From positions 1-43,723 of the forward strand of contig JAJPJG010000005.1 of assembly GCA_021324395.1 (NCBI GenBank): a stretch of DNA of 43,723 bases. The letters are read 5' to 3'. The notes under the pieces are model-generated. The model had not been told where the DNA came from. It saw only the letters and a list, made by a program, of their open reading frames with translations, and ran no database searches. A program made the position numbers and the translations under genes. Below are positions 1 through 6,472 of this stretch, in pieces (within the stretch, counting starts at the first letter, position 1; every line of letters starts with the position of its first letter). This DNA comes from Spartobacteria bacterium (GTDB lineage: Bacteria > Verrucomicrobiota > Verrucomicrobiia > Chthoniobacterales > Chthoniobacteraceae).

Positions 1-5
1 CCTGG

Positions 6-218
6 ATGTCCGCCGGCGAAACGGCAGCCATCAATTCACTCGGCGACGCTGTGCGCATTTACGGAAGCCCTGCGGTGGCTGCCCTTGGCGAATGGATCAA
101 CAGCAAGCTTAAAGGCGTTCCCCCGGCGTTGCGACCGGCGGCGGAGCAAACGGTGGCCGCGGCGTTAACCAACACGATCAACGCCGCCCAGAAAGCGCCG
201 GCCTCCGCCACGTTTTAG
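6..218 (+). CDS. Small hypothetical phage-region protein (possibly 5'-truncated)
   Basis: A 70-residue, alanine-rich, probably helical protein that I do not recognise. The first ATG lies six bases into the window and the frame is open to the left edge, so the true start may be outside. It has no signal peptide or membrane segment. It lies directly upstream of, and on the same strand as, the lysin-terminase-portal block, so it is most likely another phage gene. A small virion or lysis-accessory role is possible but nothing in the sequence shows it. Confidence 0.5.
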   Translation: MSAGETAAINSLGDAVRIYGSPAVAALGEWINSKLKGVPPALRPAAEQTVAAALTNTINAAQKAPASATF

Positions 219-232
219 CGTCCGTGTTTTAG

Positions 233-799
233 ATGATGATCCCGATCGCGCAAATAGGGCCGACGATTGTCCGCCGGAGCAACACGTGCAACGTGCTGAT
301 CTTCGAGTGCGGCATGTCGATCAATGGCGACGGCTCGCCGCGCGCGTATCATCCCGACAGCAAGAGCGGCCTCGACGCGCTGGCAAATGCCGGCCGGCCC
401 GGCCACTGGTGGGGACTCGCCTGCGATGAAAAAGGCGAGCCATTTGTGCAGGGCCCGAACGATCCGGCGCCGGGCTTTTTCGTCTCGACCACTTCGCTCC
501 AAAATCCGGGTTACGAGGTGAACGATCCGCGCCGCTACATCGATAGCGAGACGGTGCCGTTCATCGTGCTGCCGATCGGGCTCAATCACGTTCCATTGCT
601 CGGCGCCCCGGCGCGCGTGATCAATCTGCGCAACGGCAAAACCTGCTCGGCCATCTTTGCCGATTTCGGGCCGCGCGATAAAATCGGCGAAGGCTCGATC
701 GCGCTCGCCGAGGCGCTCGGCATTCCCAGCGATCCGCGCACCGGCGGCGTTCCGGATGGTATTGTCTATTTGGTTTTCCCAAAACCGGAGGCCGCGTAA
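233..799 (+). CDS. GH75 chitosanase-like protein, candidate phage lysin
   Basis: This 188-residue protein resembles the catalytic core of glycoside hydrolase family 75 (fungal-type chitosanases). The sequence shows an early acidic segment (ECGMSINGDG, about residues 25-34), a YIDSETVPFIVLP strand near 102-114, and the family signature ADFGPRDKIGEGSIAL near 143-158. Asp144 and Glu153 are nine residues apart, the same spacing as the catalytic Asp/Glu pair described for the Aspergillus enzyme. Its stop codon abuts the ATG of the terminase small-subunit-like gene, so it belongs to the phage operon. Bacterial GH75-like domains are often of unproven specificity; a cell-wall lytic role is inferred from context. 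There is no signal peptide, so release would need a holin or similar. A second in-frame ATG follows the first, and neither has a clear ribosome binding site. Confidence 0.7.
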   Translation: MMIPIAQIGPTIVRRSNTCNVLIFECGMSINGDGSPRAYHPDSKSGLDALANAGRPGHWWGLACDEKGEPFVQGPNDPAPGFFVSTTSLQNPGYEVNDPRRYIDSETVPFIVLPIGLNHVPLLGAPARVINLRNGKTCSAIFADFGPRDKIGEGSIALAEALGIPSDPRTGGVPDGIVYLVFPKPEAA

Positions 800-1444
800 A
801 TGGCCCGGCAGGGTAAAATCGCGCGACTGCCTTTCGAGGTCCGCGAGGAGCTCAACCAGCAGCTCCTCGATAACCGCAACGGACCGGCGATCCTGAACTG
901 GATCAACGCGAAATGCGCGCTCCGCGGGCAGGCCGCGATCACCGCGCAGAACCTGAGCGAATGGCGCGCGGGCGGGTTTGCCGAGTGGCTGCAAAAGCAC
1001 GACAAGGTGCAGCGCACGAAATCGCTCGCCGAGTATTGCCTGCGGCTCGCGGATGCCGGCGGCGGCTCGATGGATCTGCCGGCGTCGATCGCAGGCGGGC
1101 AGCTCATGGAGGTGCTCGAGGATTTTGACCCGGATGATCTAAAAAGCCTCCTCAAGGAAAAGCCGGAGAGCTGGCTGGGCGTGCTCGAGATGCTGGCGCG
1201 TCTCCAGCGGAGCAAGGCCGATGAACTCAAGGCCCGCCAGGGCGACGTGAAGCTCGCGCAGAGCGAGCGGGCGCTCAACCTGGCCGAAGCGAAATTCCAG
1301 CGCGAGACTGCGAAGCTTTTTCTAAAATGGTATGCGGACAAACGCGCGGCGGAGATCGCCGAGGGTAAGGGCAAATCCGACGTGAAGATCGAGCAGCTCC
1401 GGTTGTTGATGTTCGGGGAGGTCGCCAGTGGCGAAACATCGTAA
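800..1444 (+). CDS. DUF3486-like phage protein (Mu gp27 type, small terminase candidate)
   Basis: A 214-residue protein with an N-terminal helix-turn-helix-like part (LPFEVREELNQQLLDN, then an ITAQNLSEW segment around residues 50-60) and a long charged, coiled-coil C-terminus. That layout fits DUF3486/Mu gp27 proteins, thought to act as the DNA-recognising small terminase subunit. The ATG directly follows the TAA of the upstream lysin gene. The 3' end overlaps a zinc-ribbon micro-gene, which is followed by the terminase ATPase gene, matching the Mu gp27-gp28-gp29 order. The family call rests on this order plus general architecture, not on a long recognised motif. Confidence 0.65.
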   Translation: MARQGKIARLPFEVREELNQQLLDNRNGPAILNWINAKCALRGQAAITAQNLSEWRAGGFAEWLQKHDKVQRTKSLAEYCLRLADAGGGSMDLPASIAGGQLMEVLEDFDPDDLKSLLKEKPESWLGVLEMLARLQRSKADELKARQGDVKLAQSERALNLAEAKFQRETAKLFLKWYADKRAAEIAEGKGKSDVKIEQLRLLMFGEVASGETS

Positions 1445-1604
1445 GCCGCGCGGGAATTGCAGCACGCCCGGATGCACGCGCACGGCGCTCTTTTTCAGCC
1501 CAAGCAAACGGCGGTTCATCACGAAGGATGATGGCCACGGCCTTTGCCGCCAATGCCACCGCTCCGTGACGGATTCGGCGCGAGCGCGGAGGATGGCAAC
1601 GTGA
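1428..1604 (+). CDS. 58-residue zinc-ribbon protein between terminase genes
   Basis: A short gene with a GTG start. A strong Shine-Dalgarno GGGGAGG lies at 1415-1421, six bases before the GTG. The product is basic and carries four cysteines (C11, C16, C40, C43) arranged C-x4-C and C-x2-C, as in a small zinc ribbon. It overlaps the end of the upstream gene and its TGA (1602-1604) overlaps the GTG start of the terminase ATPase gene, so all three are translationally coupled. A DNA- or protein-binding packaging accessory is plausible but not shown. It is short and easily missed by gene callers. Confidence 0.65.
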   Translation: MAKHRKPRGNCSTPGCTRTALFFSPSKRRFITKDDGHGLCRQCHRSVTDSARARRMAT

Positions 1605-2500
1605 AGCAGAAACCGCTCATCCAGCTCCGCGATTATCAGCGTGAAGTTTTTCGCGCGAAGTATCGGCGGCTCTTTTTGCTCTGGGAACGTCGCGCGGGCA
1701 AGAGCTTCACGCTCGCGAGCGAGGCGCTCGATTTGATGATGGCGACGCCTGGTGACCTGGTGACTTTCATCAGCGCCAGCATCGTGCTCGGCTCGGAATT
1801 TTTGCTCAAGGAAGTGCGTCTCTGGCAGCAATTCCTCGATCTCTACCGCAAGGCCGCGACGCAGGCGGGGCTCAAGCTCGAGAGCAATGTGGACGGGCTG
1901 AATCTCGATGACGTGGCGGATATTTTCGAGCACAGCAAGCTCGAGACGAAACTCTGGCACGACAACACGACGTGCTCGCGCTCGCGTGTGATCGCGCCGA
2001 ACCCGGACACGGCAGTCGGCTGGGGCGCGCACATCATGGGCGATGAGATCGGCCGCTGGCCGAATGCGAAGGAAGTGCTCGAGGCGGTGATCCCGTTCAT
2101 GCGCGAAAATCCGCGGCTAAAAATGCGCCTGGCCACCACGCCGCCGCCGGATGATTCCCACATCACTTTCGAAATGTTCCTGCCGCCGCAGGAGGAGTTT
2201 CCCATTAACCCGCTCGGCAACTGGTTCAAGGCTCCCTGCGGGATCATGACGCACCGGCTCGATTGCTACGACCGCTACGCCGCGGGTTTTTCCCCTTTTC
2301 ATCCCGATACCGGTGTGCCGATCACGCCGGATGAAGATCGCAAGCTCGCCTACGACAAAACCGCGTGGGACCGCAACCAGGGTTTGCGCTTCGTGGTCGG
2401 CGGCGCGGCGGCCGTGCCGCTGATGCAGCTCCAGAACGCAATGGTGCGTGGCCGCGGGAATTGTTTTGCCTACGACATCACGGAGGAATTGGTCGCGTGA
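1601..2500 (+). CDS. Phage large terminase, ATPase half (split TerL)
   Basis: Encodes the ATPase domain of a Mu gp28-like DNA-packaging motor. The GTG at 1601 is chosen because GGAGGA (1588-1593) sits seven bases upstream and the GTG overlaps the stop of the zinc-ribbon gene; an ATG at 1544 lies inside that gene. The 299-residue product begins with LRDYQREVFRAKYRR, then a Walker-A-like WERRAGKS (residues 28-35), and a Walker-B-like MGDE with Asp148-Glu149. It ends just after the segment that normally precedes the nuclease domain. Intact family members are roughly 450-600 residues; here the RNase H-fold nuclease is encoded by the separate gene at 2882-3610. The two halves presumably assemble into one motor. 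Confidence 0.8.
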   Translation: MKQKPLIQLRDYQREVFRAKYRRLFLLWERRAGKSFTLASEALDLMMATPGDLVTFISASIVLGSEFLLKEVRLWQQFLDLYRKAATQAGLKLESNVDGLNLDDVADIFEHSKLETKLWHDNTTCSRSRVIAPNPDTAVGWGAHIMGDEIGRWPNAKEVLEAVIPFMRENPRLKMRLATTPPPDDSHITFEMFLPPQEEFPINPLGNWFKAPCGIMTHRLDCYDRYAAGFSPFHPDTGVPITPDEDRKLAYDKTAWDRNQGLRFVVGGAAAVPLMQLQNAMVRGRGNCFAYDITEELVA

Positions 2501-2667
2501 AAACCTTTTGGATTCTAGTCCGCATCGTCATGACGCCGCTCTTTTTTTTCGCGCTGCTGATGCTGGTGACACTGATTCAACCGATGGAGACCTGGTGCTC
2601 GGACGTGTGTGAGATTTTTAACTGCATCCCGTTTTGGATCATGAAAGGAAAACTGCCTCGTGAATGA
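2497..2667 (+). CDS. 56-residue single-span membrane protein inside split terminase locus
   Basis: A GTG start at 2497 overlaps the terminase ATPase stop (GTGA), with GGAGG at 2482-2486 as ribosome binding site. The product has one strongly hydrophobic stretch (about residues 4-26, rich in F, L, V, I) followed by a short loop with two cysteines and a basic C-terminus. Its size and single span would suit a small holin-like or lysis-accessory protein, which would partner the upstream GH75-like enzyme, but that is inference. It lies between the two terminase halves. Confidence 0.55.
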   Translation: MKTFWILVRIVMTPLFFFALLMLVTLIQPMETWCSDVCEIFNCIPFWIMKGKLPRE

Positions 2668-2881
2668 CAAACAACTCCTCGACGCGCTCGATAGTGGCGC
2701 GATCCTTTTTAATCAATTCCGCCGCCGCCAAAACGGGACCTGGGAATGGTGGTGCCAGAAGGATGGACCCGCGAATAACCGCTGGGTGCAGGAAACGACG
2801 TTGCGCGATTGCCTGGGAAAATTGATCGACCAAAAAGCCGCGATGGACGCCGCGGCGAAACCGGAGCCCGCCAAAAAGTAG
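2660..2881 (+). CDS. 73-residue hypothetical phage protein between terminase halves
   Basis: A small soluble protein starting with GTG at 2660, overlapping the previous gene by eight bases. It begins NDKQLLDALDSG, has a Trp-rich middle (GTWEWWCQKDG), and ends in an Ala/Lys/Pro-rich tail. I do not recognise a family. Its stop (2879-2881) is immediately followed by the ATG of the terminase nuclease gene, so it is translationally coupled to packaging genes. The compact overlaps argue for an evolved gene, not debris from a broken terminase. Confidence 0.55.
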   Translation: MNDKQLLDALDSGAILFNQFRRRQNGTWEWWCQKDGPANNRWVQETTLRDCLGKLIDQKAAMDAAAKPEPAKK

Positions 2882-3610
2882 ATGAAGCCGCGCCGCCAGA
2901 TCACCATCGCGGAAGCGATCCCGGGAACTTTTCTCGATTCACTGGTCGAGCAGAGCAAGCTCGGGCTCGGCCTCGACGTGGCGACGACGGAAAAGCTCAA
3001 GAGCAACCCCGGCGCGCTCGCGCTCGCCGAGCAGGTGGGCATGGAGTATTACATACGGCTCCTGATCCGCTGGAAATCGAAGGAACCGGCGGTGTATCGG
3101 GGAATCATCCGGCACGTGGTCGAGCTGCTCGCCTCGCGCCGGCGCCGCGCGCGCAAGCTCTGCATCGACGCCTCGAGCGAAAAGTTTTTTGCGACCGACC
3201 TGCGCAGCGATCTCGCGGGCGTGATCCCGGTGGAGCTCGTGGTCAATAGCGAGGCGACCAAATACCTGGGCGAGCAGATGAATTTCAAGGTCTATCTCGG
3301 CAACCTCTACATCAACACGCTCGACGATAACGCGCTCATTTTGCCCGATGAACCATGGGTAAAAAACGACGCGCGGCAGGTGAAGAGCGACAAGGGCACT
3401 TTTGTGGCCGATGTGGATGAAGCCGGCAACCACGCGGACGGTTTTGATGCCTGCAAGCTCTCGCTGCATTCGCTGATCGGCGCCGGCGGGCGTGTATCGG
3501 CCAATGCCACGCCGCTCGGCGAGCTCGGCGGCACCAAGCCGGTGCGTCCCGGTGTGCGCAACCCTTACGCGGCGAAATTCCAGAAAAAAGGAAACCTGAT
3601 CCATGCCTGA
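2882..3610 (+). CDS. Phage large terminase, nuclease half (split TerL)
   Basis: A 242-residue protein matching the C-terminal RNase H-like nuclease domain of Mu-type large terminases. The first strand carries LGLGLDVATTEK with Asp32. A second acidic strand, KLCIDASSEKFF, holds Asp96. The C-terminal GNHADGFDACKL motif holds Asp186 and Asp189; these acidic residues are expected to bind the catalytic metals. It has its own ATG directly after the upstream stop, and lacks any ATPase motif. A short N-terminal leader (residues 1-26) precedes the domain. Together with the 1601-2500 product it would reconstitute a full terminase that cuts phage DNA during headful packaging. Confidence 0.8.
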   Translation: MKPRRQITIAEAIPGTFLDSLVEQSKLGLGLDVATTEKLKSNPGALALAEQVGMEYYIRLLIRWKSKEPAVYRGIIRHVVELLASRRRRARKLCIDASSEKFFATDLRSDLAGVIPVELVVNSEATKYLGEQMNFKVYLGNLYINTLDDNALILPDEPWVKNDARQVKSDKGTFVADVDEAGNHADGFDACKLSLHSLIGAGGRVSANATPLGELGGTKPVRPGVRNPYAAKFQKKGNLIHA

Positions 3611-5246
3611 AACCCTCGTTAAAACCATCGGCACCGCACTCACCACGCGCGGCCTGACCTTGCAGCAACGCCTTTCCTTTGTGCTCCAGAGCCTGATCCC
3701 GCGCACGCGGGCTACGGTGATGAATCCGTGGGCCGAGCAGGGCTCGATTTTCAACCGGCTGACCGCCGAGGATCTCCATGCGGTGATCGAATCGGCCAAG
3801 GGCGGCGACCCGCGCGACCTCTTTGCGCTCTATCGGGACATCGTGCTGAGCGATACCCATCTCCAGAGCGAATTTAACAAGCGGAAGCTGGCGATTTTGG
3901 GCGACCCGCTCAGCGTCAAGCCGCGCGACAAGACGAATGCCGATGACAAGCTGGCGGCGAAGGCGGTGCAGATCGCGATCGATACCTACCGCGCTCCGAA
4001 TCCCGAGGACATCACGAGCTGTCCATGGCTGCGCGCCTGCTCGCACCTGCTCGATGGCGTGCTTTGGCCGGTGGCGGTGCTCGAGAAGGTGTTCAAGCCC
4101 TCGAGTATCCCTGGATTGCGGTTTGAATTTGGCGAGCTGGCGATCGTGCCGGAGAATTTGATCACGTTCCAGAGCGGGCCGCAGGATGTGACCGGCAAAT
4201 TGAAGATCCGCGACACGGATGCGAATGGCTACATCCTCGGCACGACCCGGATGCTCGACACGAGCCGGTATATGGTGCACCGCGGGCACCTGCTCAGCAG
4301 TCACGACACCTGGGGCGGCCCGATGCGCTCCCTGCTTTTCTGGAAACTGTTTGCCACGCAGGGCCGCGACTGGTGGGCGCGGTTTTTGGAACGCTACGGC
4401 TCGCCCTTTTTGCTCGGTAAATATGACCAGAGCGACGACGACAGCCGGGCGATCCTCGAGCGCGCGTTTTCCTACGCGGTGAAGATCGGCGGGCTCGTCG
4501 TGAGCCGTAACACCGAGGTGGAGATCATGCAGGCGGCCGCGCAGCAAAGCGGCGATGCTTTCGAGAAGTTCATCGAGATCGCGAACAAGGAAATCAGCAA
4601 GCTCGTGGTCGGGCAAACGCTCAGCTCCGGGCAGCGGAGCGGTTCTTTCGGCGATGCCGGCCGCGCGAAAAATGAGGAAGGCGTGCGGCAGGACATCCGT
4701 GTTTTCGATGCGATGATGCTCGGGCAGACGATCGAGGATCAGCTCATCGCGCAATTTTTGCGGATCAATGGATTGCCGGGCCGGGTGAAGATTCTCTGGG
4801 GCGGCGAATCGCCGGAGGATGCGGCATCGCTGGGCACGCTGCTCGTGAGTTTAAGCCAGGCGGGATTGCAGGTTTCCGATGATGCCGTGGAAGTGATCAG
4901 TGAGCGGATCGGTTTTTCTGTTCAGAAAGCCGCGCCGGCTATCCCTGGAGGCGGTATGACCGGGTTGCCGCTGAGTTTGCTCCCGCTGGCGACAGCGCTG
5001 GAGGCTCACGAGGCGCAGGATGACATCGCCCGCGCAGCGGCCGCGGAGGTGGCGCGCGCGTTTCGCGGAAGCCTCGCGCCGATCCGGCGGTTGATCGCGC
5101 TCAGCCGGTCGCCGCAGGAGCTCGAGCAAAGCATCCGGGCTTTTTATTCCGACTATGATCCCAGGCGCCAGGCGCAGTTGATCGAGGAAGCGCTGATCGC
5201 CTATGCTGCGAACGGTGCGGCCGGGGTAACAGCAGGCCGCGGGTAA
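3603..5246 (+). CDS. Phage portal protein, DUF935 (Mu gp29-like)
   Basis: A 547-residue portal protein, the dodecameric ring at the phage head vertex through which DNA is pumped. Recognisable DUF935 features are the RDIVLSDTHLQSEFNKRK region (about residues 78-98), a DWWARFLERYGSPFLLGKY core near 258-276, and the highly conserved NKEISKLVVGQTLSS motif near 330-344. The length is typical. The start overlaps the terminase nuclease gene by eight bases, preceded by an AAGGAAA ribosome binding site. This is the last phage gene: no head-morphogenesis, protease, capsid or tail gene follows on either strand. Confidence 0.88.
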   Translation: MPETLVKTIGTALTTRGLTLQQRLSFVLQSLIPRTRATVMNPWAEQGSIFNRLTAEDLHAVIESAKGGDPRDLFALYRDIVLSDTHLQSEFNKRKLAILGDPLSVKPRDKTNADDKLAAKAVQIAIDTYRAPNPEDITSCPWLRACSHLLDGVLWPVAVLEKVFKPSSIPGLRFEFGELAIVPENLITFQSGPQDVTGKLKIRDTDANGYILGTTRMLDTSRYMVHRGHLLSSHDTWGGPMRSLLFWKLFATQGRDWWARFLERYGSPFLLGKYDQSDDDSRAILERAFSYAVKIGGLVVSRNTEVEIMQAAAQQSGDAFEKFIEIANKEISKLVVGQTLSSGQRSGSFGDAGRAKNEEGVRQDIRVFDAMMLGQTIEDQLIAQFLRINGLPGRVKILWGGESPEDAASLGTLLVSLSQAGLQVSDDAVEVISERIGFSVQKAAPAIPGGGMTGLPLSLLPLATALEAHEAQDDIARAAAAEVARAFRGSLAPIRRLIALSRSPQELEQSIRAFYSDYDPRRQAQLIEEALIAYAANGAAGVTAGRG

Positions 5247-5392
5247 ACCCATTTCAAACTATTTGCGGCACCCTTTTTCTAGCTGACTGACCACGCCGCG
5301 GTGTTTTTTCTCTGAAACGGGCTCTTTCTCTCTGTAAATCCGACCTTTTCAGACCAGATCAGGCTGTTTCAACCTTTCTGCATGGTCTCAAC

Positions 5393-5452
5393 ACTAAACT
5401 CCGCAGCAAAGCTCGTCCTCGCCAGCGGTGGCTGAGCTTGTTCTCGTTAGGC
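5393..5452 (+). other. Integron attC-like end (GTTAGGC core)
   Basis: GTTAGGC at 5446-5452 fits the attC core GTTRRRY and directly precedes the ATG of the next gene, as in integron cassettes. Upstream, AAGCTC (5409-5414) can pair with GAGCTT (5434-5439), and an imperfect CTAAAC (5394-5399) faces the core, giving a partial attC-like fold. The left half is degenerate and no integrase gene is in the window, so this is a candidate only. The rest of the 5247-5452 spacer holds only a weak GC hairpin with a T-run near 5290-5310. Confidence 0.35.
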
Positions 5453-5794
5453 ATGTGTATGCGCGTCTTGCCATCAACACCCGAAGCGCTGCTTGAAGAG
5501 TTGTTGTCCATCTTTCCAGAATATCGCGCTGACCATCGCACGATTCACGACGACGCACCCACGTATCATTCCGTTCTCATGGCGTTCGCTCCATTTTTTG
5601 GAGCTGGGAGCGCTTCCTTTTCCGAGCGGCAGTTGCGTTCCCTTGGCGAGTTGGTGAGCGCGGCAGTAGCGGCAGGCGGTTCATTGGAGAACGCATTTAG
5701 CGCCTGTTTGCTCGAGCATCTGCATCAGATTCGAGCGTCGCGGGTTCTTCGTCCATATTTGAGTGAGCTTGCTCGTGAAAGGACACATGCCTAG
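5453..5794 (+). CDS. Small cassette-like protein (DUF7674-type?)
   Basis: A 113-residue soluble protein. The ATG at 5453 immediately follows the GTTAGGC core, with another ATG two codons later; an upstream in-frame TTG lies inside the putative recombination site and is not favoured. The sequence has a proximal TPEALLEELLSIFPEY helix, a DDAPTYHSVLMAFAPFF segment, and a C-terminal SLENAFSACLLEHLHQIR motif. This resembles small uncharacterised proteins often met as integron cassettes or beside toxin loci (DUF7674-like from memory). Function is unknown; an immunity-type role is speculation. The stop falls in GCCTAGC, a possible degenerate boundary. Confidence 0.6.
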   Translation: MCMRVLPSTPEALLEELLSIFPEYRADHRTIHDDAPTYHSVLMAFAPFFGAGSASFSERQLRSLGELVSAAVAAGGSLENAFSACLLEHLHQIRASRVLRPYLSELARERTHA

Positions 5795-5845
5795 CAGCTG
5801 CTGCCGCTACGGCGGAATGAGTCATATCTAAAGAATAGGTGTTTT

Positions 5846-6373
5846 ATGCCTGAAGAACTATACACGTTAGCCTTAGGCGGCGCTTTGGACAAAAATGCAG
5901 ATCTTGTTAAAGCTGCGTTGGAAAAGGGTCTCACAGTGGAAGATGATATTGGCTCTGCAGATGAGAGTTTACTTCACATAGCTTCACGTAGCGGAGATGC
6001 GCAAAGTGTTAAGCTGTTGCTTCAGCATGGATGGGATCGCTTTATAAACGCTTTTGCTGAAAATACCTGCACGCCACTAATGTTTGCAGCTAGTGCAGGC
6101 GCACTTGATGTGATCGAAGTTTTGATCTCTTTTGGAGCAGACGTAAATGCGCATGATGTGGATCACATCGGGAACACTGCGCTTCGAGAGGTAGTTGAAA
6201 CTGCTGATACTTCTGTTGTTGAATTATTGCTCCGAGCCGGTGCTGATCCTACAATCCGAGGCTGGGTCATGTTGAATTCAATTGATGTTGCCAGACAACG
6301 ATTAGCGGAGAGACATGACGAAGAATCAGAACGCATACTTGTAGTGCTTGAAAATTATTCATCTAACAAATGA
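5846..6373 (+). CDS. Ankyrin-repeat protein, low GC, probably acquired
   Basis: A 175-residue cytoplasmic protein built of ankyrin repeats. The sequence shows SLLHIASRSGDAQSVKLLLQHG, TPLMFAASAGALDVIEVLISFGADVNA and TALREVV-SVVELLLRAGADPT units, about three to four repeats. AGGTG upstream of the ATG serves as ribosome binding site. The gene is visibly AT-richer than its neighbours and uses codons such as TTA, ATA and AGA that are rare around it, which suggests recent transfer. Ankyrin repeats mediate protein binding, and such small proteins can act as immunity or antitoxin factors, but no partner toxin is visible here. The 3' end carries an attC-like boundary. Confidence 0.8.
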   Translation: MPEELYTLALGGALDKNADLVKAALEKGLTVEDDIGSADESLLHIASRSGDAQSVKLLLQHGWDRFINAFAENTCTPLMFAASAGALDVIEVLISFGADVNAHDVDHIGNTALREVVETADTSVVELLLRAGADPTIRGWVMLNSIDVARQRLAERHDEESERILVVLENYSSNK

Positions 6374-6392
6374 CTGCAACGCCGCGCAGTCA
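6361..6392 (+). other. Cassette-end-like ATCTAAC plus hairpin
   Basis: ATCTAAC (6361-6367) fits the RYYYAAC consensus of an attC left core and overlaps the end of the ankyrin gene, as cassette genes often do. It is followed by a perfect inverted repeat, TGACTGC (6371-6377) and GCAGTCA (6386-6392), with an eight-base loop. No GTTRRRY core follows within 140 bases, so the site would be truncated. There is no T-run, making a plain terminator less likely. Confidence 0.35.
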
Positions 6393-6472
6393 GACTTTGA
6401 ATGTGGGCTACTTACTCGCAACCCGCCACGGCGATGATCTCGTGGAGTGGGGGACGCGATTGAATTTTCCGT

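Noticed and set aside
2497..2881. Intein, intron or insertion sequence as cause of the terminase split
   Set aside because: The interval encodes only two small coupled proteins; no splice-type Cys/His-Asn motifs, homing endonuclease or transposase is visible.
3336..4754. Long minus-strand open frame (472 codons) opposite the portal and nuclease genes
   Set aside because: It is an antisense shadow caused by high GC at third positions; the plus-strand frames have recognised phage domains, ribosome sites and coupled starts.
5278..5320. Possible terminator after the portal gene (GC-rich patch then TTTTTT)
   Set aside because: Only three base pairs can form in the stem, too weak to call.
5789..5840. 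Middle cassette junction between the two small genes (GCCTAGC to AATAGGT)
   Set aside because: Both cores differ from consensus and the possible stem is four base pairs; too degenerate to annotate as attC.
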